Below are positions 9,171 to 17,508 of a DNA stretch of 64,000 nt, one piece after another (the stretch's first letter is position 1; each line of letters opens with the position of its first letter). The notes beneath the pieces were generated by a model. It saw only the letters and a list, made by a program, of their open reading frames with translations. It was not told where the DNA came from and made no database searches. The stretch lies in NCBI GenBank assembly GCA_020161755.1, contig JAIUOS010000002.1:62001-126000 (forward strand), in the 5' to 3' direction. Source of the DNA: Actinomycetota bacterium. Its GTDB lineage: Bacteria > Actinomycetota > Actinomycetes > Propionibacteriales > Propionibacteriaceae. The position numbers were made by a program, and so were the translations under genes.

Positions 9171-10256
9171 TCAGGGGACGCGGGCGGTCCACTCGGGGTT
9201 GTGGAACTTGGTCTCGGCCAGCCGGTTCATCTCGGCGACCTCGGCCTCGGTGAGCGCGCCGTCCTCGACCCGGTAGAGCTCGCGGAAGGTGGCCAGGAAC
9301 GAGGCCATCACCTCCTCGCGCGGCAGCCGGGTCTGCGAGCGCACCGGGTCGACGCGCTTGTTGGCGCTCTTGGTGCCCTTGTCGGAGAGCTTCTCCCGGC
9401 CGATCCGGAGCACCTGGAGCATCTTGTCGGCGTCGATGTCGTACGCCATCGTCACGTGGTGCAGCACCGCGCCGCCGACGAACCGCTTCTGCGCGGCCCC
9501 GGCGATCTTGCCCGCCGCGGAGGCGATGTCGTTGAGGCCGGCGTAGTGCGCCTGCACCCCGACCCGGGCGAGCGCGGTCAGCACCCACTCGTCCAGGAAG
9601 GCGTAGGACGACTCGTAGCTCATGCCGTCGACCAGGCTCGCCGGCACCACCAGCGAGAACGTGATGCAGTTGCCCGCCTCCATGAACATCGCGCCGCCGC
9701 CGGAGACCCGCCGCACGACCTGGACGCCGAACCGCTCGGCGCCCTCGGCGTCCACCTCGTTGCTGAGCGACTGGAACGACCCGATCACGACCGCGGGGTT
9801 CGTCCACTCCCAGAACCGGAACGTCGGCCCGCGCTGCCCGGCGGCGAGCTCGCGGGACAGCACCTCGTCCAGCGCGGCGTGCTCGGCCGGGTCGAGGACC
9901 CCGGTGTCGAGGTAGGTGAAGGTGTGGTCGCGCCAGCCGGTCGAGTGCCCCAGCGCCCGACGGACGGCGATCGCCACCGCCCGGGAGTCGAAGCCCGCCA
10001 TCGTCACTGCCGGCAGCGCCCCGTCCGCCGTCGCCCGATCCAGGTCGGCGTCGATCCGTCCGGCCAGCTCGCCGACCGCGGTCGCCGCGGGCAGCCCGTC
10101 CAGCGCCCGGTCGATCACGACCAGCGCCTCGTCGGGATCGAGGAAGAAGTCGCCGCTGACCCTCACGTCCGCCAGCCGGTCCTCCGCCACCGCGAGGTCG
10201 ACGGCCACCAGCTTCCCGCCGGGCACCTTGTACTCGCCGTGCAACCGCTCGCTCAT
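9171..10256 (-). CDS. lplA: Lipoate-protein ligase A with the accessory domain at the N-terminus
   Basis: The 361-residue enzyme activates lipoate with ATP and attaches it to lysine of E2 and GcvH proteins. Residues about 1-85 match the small lipoate ligase accessory domain (HGEYKVPGGKLVAVDL, RVSGDFFLDPDEAL), which in E. coli LplA sits at the C-terminus. The catalytic BPL/LplA domain follows, with RRVSGGGAMFMEAGN and the key lysine in AAGKIAGAAQKR. ATG 10256 is preferred over the in-frame GTG 10265 because TACTGT lies exactly 7 nt upstream, the leaderless spacing seen elsewhere here. Confidence 0.92.
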   Translation of the reverse strand: MSERLHGEYKVPGGKLVAVDLAVAEDRLADVRVSGDFFLDPDEALVVIDRALDGLPAATAVGELAGRIDADLDRATADGALPAVTMAGFDSRAVAIAVRRALGHSTGWRDHTFTYLDTGVLDPAEHAALDEVLSRELAAGQRGPTFRFWEWTNPAVVIGSFQSLSNEVDAEGAERFGVQVVRRVSGGGAMFMEAGNCITFSLVVPASLVDGMSYESSYAFLDEWVLTALARVGVQAHYAGLNDIASAAGKIAGAAQKRFVGGAVLHHVTMAYDIDADKMLQVLRIGREKLSDKGTKSANKRVDPVRSQTRLPREEVMASFLATFRELYRVEDGALTEAEVAEMNRLAETKFHNPEWTARVP

Positions 10257-10263
10257 GCGGGTC

Positions 10264-10269
10264 ACAGTA
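10264..10269 (-). promoter_or_regulatory. Leaderless -10 element of lplA
   Basis: Read on the minus strand this is TACTGT, 7 nt before the ATG at 10256. It lies back to back with the yebC promoter. Confidence 0.55.
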
Positions 10270-10276
10270 AGTGGCC

Positions 10277-10282
10277 TAGACT
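10277..10282 (+). promoter_or_regulatory. Candidate -10 element of yebC
   Basis: TAGACT lies 39 nt before the yebC ATG. The short leader carries AGGGGAG before the start, so this message is leadered. Confidence 0.45.
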
Positions 10283-10321
10283 GAGCCGCGCAAAACCAGC
10301 GGACACGGAGCAGGGGAGTAC

Positions 10322-11092
10322 ATGAGCGGCCATTCCAAGTGGGCCACCACCAAGCACAAGAAGGCGGCCATCGATGCCAAGCGCGGCAAGCTCTTCGCCA
10401 AGCTGATCAAGAACATCGAGGTGGCGGCCCGCACCGGCGGCGCCGATCCGGCCGGCAACCCGACCCTGTACGACGCCATCCAGAAGGCGCGCAAGACCTC
10501 CGTCCCCGTCGACAACATCGAGCGTGCGGTCAAGCGCGGCGGCGGCACCGAGGCCGGCGGCGCCGACTACATCACGATCATGTACGAGGCGTACGGCCCC
10601 GGCGGTGTCGCGCTCCTGATCGAGTGCCTCACCGACAACCGCAACCGGTCCGCCTCCGACGTCAAGGTCGCGGTGACCCGCAACGGCGGCACCATGGCCG
10701 ACGTCGGCTCGGTCTCGCGCATCTTCGACCGCAAGGGTGTCGTCGAGGTCGCCAAGGTCCAGGGCGGTCGCACCCTGGAGGAGGACGACCTGCTCGAGGC
10801 CACGCTGGACGCCGACCCCGAGGAGGTCTTCGACGAGGGCGAGACCTTCCGCGTGATCAGCGACCCGAACAACGTCGTCGAGGTGCGCAAGGCCATCCAG
10901 GCCGCCGGGCTCGACTACGAGTCGGCCGAGGTCGAGTTCGTCCCGCAGTACACCGAGACCGTCAGCACCGTCGAGGCCGCCGAGAAGTTGTTCAAGCTGC
11001 TCGACGCCATCGAGGACTGCGACGACGTGCAGAACGTCTACAGCAACGACGACGTCCCCGACGAGATCGGCGCCCAGCTCGACGGCGAGTAG
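10322..11092 (+). CDS. yebC: YebC/PmpR family regulator or translation factor
   Basis: The 256-residue product is a full-length YebC/TACO1 protein. The start [20 protein letters not shown] and the following [16 protein letters not shown] block are diagnostic. Members have been described as DNA-binding regulators and, for TACO1-like proteins, as ribosome-associated factors that ease translation of difficult sequences; the role here is not decided by sequence. It has a strong ribosome site AGGGGAG. In many actinobacteria it precedes ruvC, as it does here, though a long hairpin and a separate SOS promoter separate them. Confidence 0.96.
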   Translation: MSGHSKWATTKHKKAAIDAKRGKLFAKLIKNIEVAARTGGADPAGNPTLYDAIQKARKTSVPVDNIERAVKRGGGTEAGGADYITIMYEAYGPGGVALLIECLTDNRNRSASDVKVAVTRNGGTMADVGSVSRIFDRKGVVEVAKVQGGRTLEEDDLLEATLDADPEEVFDEGETFRVISDPNNVVEVRKAIQAAGLDYESAEVEFVPQYTETVSTVEAAEKLFKLLDAIEDCDDVQNVYSNDDVPDEIGAQLDGE

Positions 11093-11105
11093 CCCCAATC
11101 AGCGA

Positions 11106-11151
11106 CAAAGTGGACCTGAACCGTCGTCATCGACGGTTCAGGTCCACTTTG
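11106..11151. terminator. 21-bp perfect hairpin after yebC
   Basis: Arms 11106-11126 and 11131-11151 are exact inverted repeats (AAAGTGGACCTGAACCGTCG core) around a TCAT loop. No U-tract follows. It probably ends the yebC transcript before the ruvC promoter, and it belongs structurally to the set of long palindromes in this window. Confidence 0.6.
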
Positions 11152-11195
11152 CGGTTGTGGGTGTGGCGGTGAGCCGCCCACCCGGCCGATCGGGT

Positions 11196-11201
11196 TAGTA
11201 T
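11196..11201 (+). promoter_or_regulatory. -10 element of the ruvCAB promoter
   Basis: TAGTAT stands just upstream of, and shares one base with, the LexA-type palindrome, so repressor binding would block transcription initiation. Confidence 0.5.
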
Positions 11202-11218
11202 CCGAACAGCTGTTCGGA
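11201..11218 (+). promoter_or_regulatory. LexA/SOS box controlling ruvCAB
   Basis: TCCGAACAGCTGTTCGGA is a perfect 18-bp palindrome containing CGAAC-N4-GTTCG, the LexA site of actinobacteria and Gram-positives. It overlaps the expected transcription start of ruvC. This predicts DNA-damage induction of the Holliday-junction genes. Confidence 0.85.
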
Positions 11219-11234
11219 CGTGAGGATCACAGGC

Positions 11235-11759
11235 ATGCGCGTACTGGGGGTCGACCCAGGGCTCACCAGGTGTGGCGTCGGCGTGATCGAGGGCTCGCCG
11301 GGACGCCCGCCGGCGCTCGTCGCGGTCGGCGTGATCACCACCCCGAGCAGCATGGAACTGCCGCAGCGGCTGCTGCACATCGAGGCCGGTCTGACCGAGT
11401 GGGTGGCGGAGCACCGTCCGGACGTGGTCGCGGTCGAGCGGGTCTTCGCCGACGTGAACGTGCTGTCGGTGATCGGCACCGCGCAGGCGTCCGGGCTGGC
11501 CATGCTGGTGGCCGCGCGCGCCGGGCTGCCGGTGCACACCCACACCCCGACCGAGGTCAAGGCGGCCATCACCGGCTCCGGCCGCGCCGAGAAGGCGCAG
11601 GTCGGCGCGATGGTCGCCCGCATCCTCAAGCTGGACGCCCCCCCCAGACCGGCGGACGCGGCGGACGCCGTCGCCCTCGCGATCTGTCACCTGTGGCGTG
11701 GCGGCGCCGCCACCCGCATCGCAGAGGCCTTGGCCAAACAGGGAGGACGACGGGCATGA
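11235..11759 (+). CDS. ruvC: Holliday junction resolvase RuvC
   Basis: The 174-residue endonuclease cuts four-way junctions as a dimer. All four acidic catalytic residues are visible: Asp7 in GVDPG, Glu68 in VAVERVF, and Asp141 and Asp144 in the DAADAVALA helix. ATG 11235 gives the family N-terminus MRVLGVDPG; a GTG at 11220 is in frame but would add an unsupported MRITG extension. The gene is first in ruvC-ruvA-ruvB, overlaps ruvA by four bases, and lies behind a perfect LexA-type box. Confidence 0.97.
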   Translation: MRVLGVDPGLTRCGVGVIEGSPGRPPALVAVGVITTPSSMELPQRLLHIEAGLTEWVAEHRPDVVAVERVFADVNVLSVIGTAQASGLAMLVAARAGLPVHTHTPTEVKAAITGSGRAEKAQVGAMVARILKLDAPPRPADAADAVALAICHLWRGGAATRIAEALAKQGGRRA

Positions 11760-12358
11760 TCGCGCAACTGACCGGGAAGGTGGCCGCCGTCGGCGGCACC
11801 TGGCTGGTGGTCGACCTCTCCGGCTTCGGGCTGAAGGCGTCCTGCACCCCGGCGACCGCCGCCCGCGCCGTCGTGGGCGAGCCGATCACCGTGCACACCT
11901 CGCTAGTGGTCCGGGAGGACTCGCTCACCCTGTACGCCTTCAACGAGCCGGCCGAGCGCGACTGCTTCGAACTGGTCCAGAGCGCCACCGGCATCGGTCC
12001 CAAGATCGCGCAGGCCGTGGTCTCGGTCTTCAGCCCCGACGAGTTCCGGGCCGCCGTGGCCTCCGGCAACGTCGCTGCGCTCACCCGCGTCCCGGGGATC
12101 GGCGCGAAGGGTGCCCAACGGCTCGTCCTCGAACTCAAGGACAAGGTTGCGCTGCTGGCCGGCACCACCGCCCCGGGCGCCACCGTCCCGGTGGCCAGCA
12201 GCTGGCGCGAACAGGTGCGGGCCGGCCTGGAAGGCCTGGGCTACTCGACGCGGGACGCCGAGGCCGCCTGCGACCGGGTGGCCGCCCAGGCCGAGGAGAA
12301 CCCCGACACCCCGGTCGCCCTGCTGCTGCGCGCCGCCCTGCGCAGCCTGGCCAAGTGA
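11756..12358 (+). CDS. ruvA: Holliday junction branch-migration protein RuvA
   Basis: The 200-residue protein binds four-way junctions as a tetramer and loads RuvB. It has the N-terminal OB fold ([23 protein letters not shown] is the first strand pair), two helix-hairpin-helix motifs ([13 protein letters not shown] and [13 protein letters not shown]), and the C-terminal RuvB-binding domain with [13 protein letters not shown]. Start overlaps ruvC by four bases. Confidence 0.97.
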   Translation: MIAQLTGKVAAVGGTWLVVDLSGFGLKASCTPATAARAVVGEPITVHTSLVVREDSLTLYAFNEPAERDCFELVQSATGIGPKIAQAVVSVFSPDEFRAAVASGNVAALTRVPGIGAKGAQRLVLELKDKVALLAGTTAPGATVPVASSWREQVRAGLEGLGYSTRDAEAACDRVAAQAEENPDTPVALLLRAALRSLAK

Positions 12359-12376
12359 GCCGGGCGGTCTGGCAGA

Positions 12377-13438
12377 GTGTCTGACGTGCCGTCCTCCGAT
12401 ACCGATCCGCTCGACCCGCACGTCCACACCGACGAGCAGGCCGCGGAGTCGGCGCTCCGCCCGTCCACCCTGGCGGAGTTCGGCGGCCAGCGGCGGGTCA
12501 GCGACCAGCTCGGCCTCGTCCTCGCCGCCGCCCGGCACCGCGGCGCCACCCCCGACCACGTGCTGCTGTCGGGCCCGCCCGGGCTGGGCAAGACCACCCT
12601 GGCGATGATCATCGCCGCCGAGATGGCCGCCCCGATCAGGATCTCCTCCGGCCCCGCCATCCAGCACGCCGGCGACCTGGCCGCGATCCTGTCCGGGCTC
12701 AGCGAGGGCGAGGTGTTCTTCCTCGACGAGATCCACCGCATGTCGCGACCGGCCGAGGAGATGCTCTACCTCGCGATGGAGGACTTCCGGGTCGACGTCG
12801 TGGTGGGCAAGGGACCCGGCGCCACCGCGATCCCACTGGACATCCCGCGCTTCACCCTGGTCGGTGCCACCACGCGCGCCGGCCTGCTCCCCGGGCCGCT
12901 GCGCGACCGGTTCGGCTTCACCGCCCAGCTCGACTTCTACGCCGCCGCCGACCTGGAGGCGATCCTGCGCCGCTCGGCCGTCCTGCTGGGCATCCAGCTG
13001 GACAAGGAGGCCGCCGTCGAGATCGCGTCCCGCTCGCGCGGCACGCCCCGCATCGCCAACCGGTTGCTGCGCCGCGTCCGCGACTACGCGCAGGTGAAGG
13101 CGGACGGACGCCTGACCAGGGCGGTGGCCGCCGCCGCCCTCGAACTGTACGAGGTCGACCCGCTGGGGCTCGACCGGCTCGACCGCGCCGTGCTCGACGC
13201 CCTGTGCCGCGGGTTCGGTGGTGGCCCGGTCGGGCTGACCACGCTGGCGCTCGCCGTCGCCGAGGAGACCGAGACAGTCGAAGAAGTGGCCGAACCCTTC
13301 CTGGTGAGGGAGGGGTTCCTGATGCGCACCCCGCGCGGACGGGTCGCGACCCGGCGGGCCTGGGAGCATCTGGGGCTCACCCCGCCCGCCTCGACCGGCG
13401 TGCCGCCCACGGCGCCGGACCTTTTCAGCGCCGGGTGA
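12377..13438 (+). CDS. ruvB: Holliday junction helicase RuvB
   Basis: The AAA+ motor (353 residues from GTG 12377) drives branch migration on RuvA-bound junctions. Walker A is GPPGLGKTT, Walker B FLDEIHRM, sensor 1 lies in [10 protein letters not shown], and the arginine-finger region is PLRDRFG. A winged-helix domain with [17 protein letters not shown] closes the protein. A second start, GTG 12386, lies 7 nt after CAGAGT, a weaker form of the leaderless hexamer, so an internal promoter giving a product three residues shorter is possible. Confidence 0.97.
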   Translation: MSDVPSSDTDPLDPHVHTDEQAAESALRPSTLAEFGGQRRVSDQLGLVLAAARHRGATPDHVLLSGPPGLGKTTLAMIIAAEMAAPIRISSGPAIQHAGDLAAILSGLSEGEVFFLDEIHRMSRPAEEMLYLAMEDFRVDVVVGKGPGATAIPLDIPRFTLVGATTRAGLLPGPLRDRFGFTAQLDFYAAADLEAILRRSAVLLGIQLDKEAAVEIASRSRGTPRIANRLLRRVRDYAQVKADGRLTRAVAAAALELYEVDPLGLDRLDRAVLDALCRGFGGGPVGLTTLALAVAEETETVEEVAEPFLVREGFLMRTPRGRVATRRAWEHLGLTPPASTGVPPTAPDLFSAG

Positions 13439-13474
13439 CGCGTGGCCGAATGGGTCATTCCCAGCTTGCGGCGC

Positions 13475-13480
13475 TAGGCT
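13475..13480 (+). promoter_or_regulatory. Candidate -10 element of yajC-secDF
   Basis: TAGGCT lies about 50 nt before the yajC start in the 94-bp gap after ruvB. No convincing -35 is seen. Confidence 0.35.
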
Positions 13481-13532
13481 ACCTGCTCGGCGGCTAGGCC
13501 GTCCCAGACAAAACGTGACGTGAGGATTGATG

Positions 13533-13973
13533 ATGGGTGGCGACATTTGGTCCACCGTGCTGCTGTTCGTCCTGATGGGCGCAGTGCTGTACTTCCTGAT
13601 GATCCGTCCGCAGCAGAAGCGGGCGAAGGAGCAGCAGAACCTGATGAACGGCCTCGCTGAGGGATCCCGCGTGATGCTGATCTCCGGCATCCTGGGCACG
13701 ATCAAGCACCTGGGCGAGAAGCAGGCCGTGGTGGAGATCTCTCCCGGGGTCGAGATGACCGTCGACAAGCGGGCGTTCAGCTCCCAGCCGGTGGTGGACG
13801 AGTTCGAGTACGCCGCCGACGACGACGAGGTCGACGCGGACGAGCCCGAGGGCACCGAGGCGGCCACGGTCGAGCCGACGGAGCCCGAGGCGACCGACGC
13901 GGACGCGTCCGAGGCCGGCGAGCCGGCCGAGTCCGAACCGACCTGGGACAATCCAGGAACGTCCAAGAACTGA
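13533..13973 (+). CDS. yajC: SecYEG accessory membrane protein YajC
   Basis: A single N-terminal membrane helix (IWSTVLLFVLMGAVLYFLM) is followed by the family signature IRPQQKRAKEQQ and the SRVMLISGILGTI barrel segment. The tail after about residue 85 is acidic and Glu/Thr/Ala-rich and probably disordered. Three tandem starts exist (TTG 13527, ATG 13530, ATG 13533). The last has the best distance, 7 nt, from GTGAGG. It leads the secretion operon with secD and secF. Confidence 0.93.
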   Translation: MGGDIWSTVLLFVLMGAVLYFLMIRPQQKRAKEQQNLMNGLAEGSRVMLISGILGTIKHLGEKQAVVEISPGVEMTVDKRAFSSQPVVDEFEYAADDDEVDADEPEGTEAATVEPTEPEATDADASEAGEPAESEPTWDNPGTSKN

Positions 13974-13990
13974 TCCAGAGCTAGGCAGAC

Positions 13991-15709
13991 GTGGCTACCA
14001 CAAGCAGGAAACACGCACACCCGCTGCGCACCCTGGTGATCTTCGCCCTGGTGATCGCCGGGTTCTACACGATCATCGCCGTCTCGGGCGTCTGGATGCC
14101 GAAGCTGGGCCTGGACCTGAGGGGCGGCAGCACGATCACGCTGACCGCCTCCAACTCCACCGGCTCCGGCCAGGTCGACGCCAAGAGCCTGGAGCTCGCG
14201 CGCACGATCATCCAGCAGCGCGTCGACGGCTACGGCGTCGGCGAGAGCGAGGTCACCACCTCCGGTGACCGCCAGATCGTCGTGTCGGTGCCCAACGTCC
14301 AGAAGGACGACCTGGTGCGCCTGGTCGGCACCACCGCGCAGCTGTACTTCCGCAAGGTGTACAACGTGGCCGCCGCCACCGGCAGCGTGGCCGAGCCGTC
14401 GGCAACCCCGTCCGCCTCGGCCCAGCCCTCGGCCAGCGCCACCGCCAGCGCCGAGCCGTCCGCCAGCGCGTCGGTGTCGAGCCCCAGCCCGTCGGCGTCC
14501 AGCACCGCCAACAAGCGGCCGCTGCCGTCCCTGCCGACCCCGGTCGCCAGCCCGCGTCCGACCACGCCGGGGGAGACCAAACCGTTGGCCGACCTGCTGA
14601 CCTGGACGCCGTCCGACCGCGACAACAGCGACTTCGAGACCTACCTGTGCGGTGACACGAACTTCCCCGACGTCACCACCGAGGCGCTGATCACCTGCGA
14701 CCAGGACAAGGCCTACAAGTACCTGCTCGGTCCGGCGCTGATCCCGGGCAACATGGTCACCCGGGCGATCGCCGCGGTGCCGCAGAACTCGGTCGCCTAC
14801 GTGGTGCAGCTCGAGTTCAACAACCAGGGCGCCGCCGACTTCCAGACCGTGACCGCGCACCTGGCCACCCAGACCTCGCCGCAGAACCAGTTCGGCATCG
14901 TCCTGGACGGGCAGGTCATCTCGGCGCCCTCGGTGGCGTCGAACTACACCGCCGGCATCGCGGGCGGCAAGGCCGAGATCTCCGGCAGCTTCACCCAGAA
15001 GTCTGCGCAGGACCTGGCGAACATCCTGTCCTACGGCGCGCTGCCGCTGTCGTTCGACGTCTCCAGCGTCGAGAACGTGTCCGCCAAGCTCGGCGCCGAC
15101 CAGTTGCAGGCGGGCATCATCGCCGGCGTGATCGGCCTGGCCCTGGTGCTGGCCTACAGCATCCTGTACTACCGCGCGCTGGCCGTGGTGGTGGCGGCGT
15201 CGCTGGTGGTGGCGTTCGGGCTCACCTGGGCGCTGGTGGTGCTGCTCGGCACGAGCATGGGCTTCGCCCTGAACCTGCCCGGTATCGCCGGCGCGATCGT
15301 GGCGATCGGCGTGACCGCCGACTCGTTCATCATCTACTTCGAACGAATACGGGACGAGGCGCGTGAGGGACGCAGCCTGCGCACCGCGATCGAGACCGGC
15401 TGGCAGCGCTCGCGCTCGACGATCCTGGCCGCGGACTCGGTGTCGCTGCTGTCGGCCGTGGTGCTGTTCATCATCGCCATCGGCGCGGTCAAGGGCTTCG
15501 CGTTCACGCTCGGCCTGACCACGCTGATCGACATCGCGGTGGTGTTCTTCTTCACCCACCCGATGCTCACCCTGCTCGGACGGACGAAGTTCTTCGGCGA
15601 GGGCCACCGTTTCTCCGGGTTCGAGGCCCAGCACATGGGCACGACCAACCCGCCGTTGCACAACTCGCGCCGCACGAAGGGCGCCGCTGTCGTGGGAGGT
15701 GAGGCGTGA
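13991..15709 (+). CDS. secD: Protein translocase subunit SecD
   Basis: The 572-residue protein uses proton motive force with SecF to help exported proteins leave SecYEG. It has one N-terminal helix, the GLDLRGGSTITL motif, a large periplasmic P1 domain and a C-terminal RND-type helix bundle from about residue 365 (GVTADSFIIYFERIRDEAREG). Residues about 135-175 form an Ala/Ser/Pro/Thr-rich low-complexity insert inside P1, as in other high-GC actinobacteria. GTG 13991 is the start. The stop is shared with the secF start. Confidence 0.96.
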   Translation: MATTSRKHAHPLRTLVIFALVIAGFYTIIAVSGVWMPKLGLDLRGGSTITLTASNSTGSGQVDAKSLELARTIIQQRVDGYGVGESEVTTSGDRQIVVSVPNVQKDDLVRLVGTTAQLYFRKVYNVAAATGSVAEPSATPSASAQPSASATASAEPSASASVSSPSPSASSTANKRPLPSLPTPVASPRPTTPGETKPLADLLTWTPSDRDNSDFETYLCGDTNFPDVTTEALITCDQDKAYKYLLGPALIPGNMVTRAIAAVPQNSVAYVVQLEFNNQGAADFQTVTAHLATQTSPQNQFGIVLDGQVISAPSVASNYTAGIAGGKAEISGSFTQKSAQDLANILSYGALPLSFDVSSVENVSAKLGADQLQAGIIAGVIGLALVLAYSILYYRALAVVVAASLVVAFGLTWALVVLLGTSMGFALNLPGIAGAIVAIGVTADSFIIYFERIRDEAREGRSLRTAIETGWQRSRSTILAADSVSLLSAVVLFIIAIGAVKGFAFTLGLTTLIDIAVVFFFTHPMLTLLGRTKFFGEGHRFSGFEAQHMGTTNPPLHNSRRTKGAAVVGGEA

Positions 15710-16890
15710 TGACCGACCAGCTCACCCAGACCCCGGAACCGGCCGTCAAGAAGGCGAGCCTGACCCACCGGCTCTACACCGGCGAGATGTCCTACGACTT
15801 CGTCGCCAAGCGCAACCGTTGGTACCTGATCTCCGGCGTCGTGCTGCTGATCGCGATCCTCGCGATCGCCTTCCGCGGGCTGAGCCTGGGTATCGAGTTC
15901 AAGGGCGGCGTGGAGTTCCAGGCCCCCGTCCAGGTCACCAGCAGCACGGTCGAGACCGTCCGCCAGGCCGTCCAGGACCTGCGGATCCCCGGCAACGACG
16001 ACATCAGCGTCAACACCATCGGCGACGGCCAGGTCCGCGTCCAGACCACCGCGCTGAGCTCCGACGAGGTCACCCAGGTCAAGGGCGCGATCGCCGGCGC
16101 GATCGGCCTGCAGCCCGATGACGTCGCCTACTCGCTGATCGGCGCCTCCTGGGGCCAGCAGATCACCACCCAGGCGGTCATCGCCCTGGTGGTGTTCCTG
16201 GTGCTGGTGATGCTGCTGATCTGGATCTACTTCCGCGAGTTCAAGATGAGCATCGCGGCCATCGTCGCGTTGCTGCACGACCTGGTGATCACGGTTGGCG
16301 TGTATGCGTTGGTCGGCTTCACGGTCACGCCGGCGACGATGATCGGCGTGCTCACGATCCTGGGCTACTCGCTGTACGACACCATGGTCGTGTTCGACCG
16401 GATCCGCGAGAACACCCGCGAGCTGTCCAACACCCGCTTCACGTACTCGGTGGCCGCCAACTCGGCGCTGAACCAGGTGCTGGTGAGGTCGCTGAACACC
16501 ACGATCATCGGCGTCCTGCCGGTGGCGGCGCTGCTGTTCACCGGCTGGTTCATCCTCGGCACCGGCCCGCTGAAGGACCTGGGCCTGGCGCTGTTCGTCG
16601 GCATGATCGCGGGCGCGTACTCCTCGATCTTCATCGCGACCCCGCTGCTGGCGCAGATGCGCGAGGCCGACCCCGACATGGTCGAGCACCGCGAGCGGCT
16701 CGCCCGCCGGGCCGCCCGGGCGACCGAGAAGGCCGCGGTCCGCAAGCCGAAGGCGGTCACTCTCGTCGCCGGCGACGCCACCGCGCCGCCCGTCGACCCG
16801 GCCAGCCTCGGGCTGGTCCCGGCCAAGGCGCTGGACCCGACCACCCGCCGCCAGCCGTCCAAGCAGGCCCGTAGCCGACGCAAGAAGTGA
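15709..16890 (+). CDS. secF: Protein translocase subunit SecF
   Basis: The 393-residue partner of SecD has six membrane helices. Family blocks are LSLGIEFKGGVEFQ, the helix carrying HDLVITVGVYAL, and the GYSLYDTMVVFDRIREN loop. ATG 15709 shares its A with the secD stop (TGATG) and has GAGGTGAGG upstream; a GTG one codon earlier is possible. The C-terminal tail is basic and ends in RRKK. Confidence 0.96.
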   Translation: MTDQLTQTPEPAVKKASLTHRLYTGEMSYDFVAKRNRWYLISGVVLLIAILAIAFRGLSLGIEFKGGVEFQAPVQVTSSTVETVRQAVQDLRIPGNDDISVNTIGDGQVRVQTTALSSDEVTQVKGAIAGAIGLQPDDVAYSLIGASWGQQITTQAVIALVVFLVLVMLLIWIYFREFKMSIAAIVALLHDLVITVGVYALVGFTVTPATMIGVLTILGYSLYDTMVVFDRIRENTRELSNTRFTYSVAANSALNQVLVRSLNTTIIGVLPVAALLFTGWFILGTGPLKDLGLALFVGMIAGAYSSIFIATPLLAQMREADPDMVEHRERLARRAARATEKAAVRKPKAVTLVAGDATAPPVDPASLGLVPAKALDPTTRRQPSKQARSRRKK

Positions 16891-16892
16891 CC

Positions 16893-17435
16893 ATGGAATC
16901 CACGCAGGAGAACAGGGCACTGATCGCGTCCCTGATCCGGGACATCCCCGGCTTCCCGAAGCCGGGGGTGGTGTTCAAGGACATCACGCCGCTGCTGTCG
17001 AACGCGGCCGGCTACCGGGCCGCGATCAGCGAGCTCGCCGCAAGCGCGCCCGCCGGCATCGACGTGGTGGTCGGCATGGAGGCCCGCGGGTTCATCTTCG
17101 CCGGGCCGGTCGCGCTCGAGCTGGGGGCGGGCTTCGTCCCCGTCCGCAAGCCCGGCAAGCTGCCCGGCGACGTGTACACCCAGACCTTCTCGCTGGAGTA
17201 CGGCCACGAGACGCTGGCGGTGCACACCGACGCGATCATGCCGGGCGCGAAGGTGCTGGTGATCGACGACGTCCTCGCCACCGGCGGGACGGTCGGCGCC
17301 ACGGCCGCCCTCATCCAGCGCCTGGGCGCGGAGCTGGTGCACGTCTCGGTGCTGCTCGAGCTGAGCTTCCTCGGCGGACGCCAGCACCTGGCCGGGCTGG
17401 GGATCACCGACACGACGGCGGTCCTCACGGTCTGA
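16893..17435 (+). CDS. apt: Adenine phosphoribosyltransferase
   Basis: The 180-residue enzyme salvages adenine to AMP using PRPP. The PRPP-binding motif VLVIDDVLATGGT, the GMEARGFIFAGP loop and FPKPGVVFKDITPLL N-terminus identify it. ATG 16893 follows an AAGAAG tract; GTG 16887, overlapping the secF stop, is the alternative. Placement between secF and relA is the usual actinobacterial order. Confidence 0.96.
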   Translation: MESTQENRALIASLIRDIPGFPKPGVVFKDITPLLSNAAGYRAAISELAASAPAGIDVVVGMEARGFIFAGPVALELGAGFVPVRKPGKLPGDVYTQTFSLEYGHETLAVHTDAIMPGAKVLVIDDVLATGGTVGATAALIQRLGAELVHVSVLLELSFLGGRQHLAGLGITDTTAVLTV

Positions 17436-17470
17436 CGCCGGGCACCCGCGCCGTCCGGCGCTGCCACGGG

Positions 17471-17476
17471 TAGAGT
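17471..17476 (+). promoter_or_regulatory. Candidate -10 element of relA
   Basis: TAGAGT lies 32 nt before the relA start; GCGGAGGCGG just before the GTG serves as ribosome site. Confidence 0.35.
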
Positions 17477-17508
17477 GAGCCTCCACTTCAACCACTTGCG
17501 GAGGCGGC

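Noticed and set aside
11903-15661. 1252-codon minus-strand frame opposite ruvA to secD
   Set aside because: Composition is Arg/Gly/His/Gln-rich and matches no family; the plus strand carries clear genes throughout.
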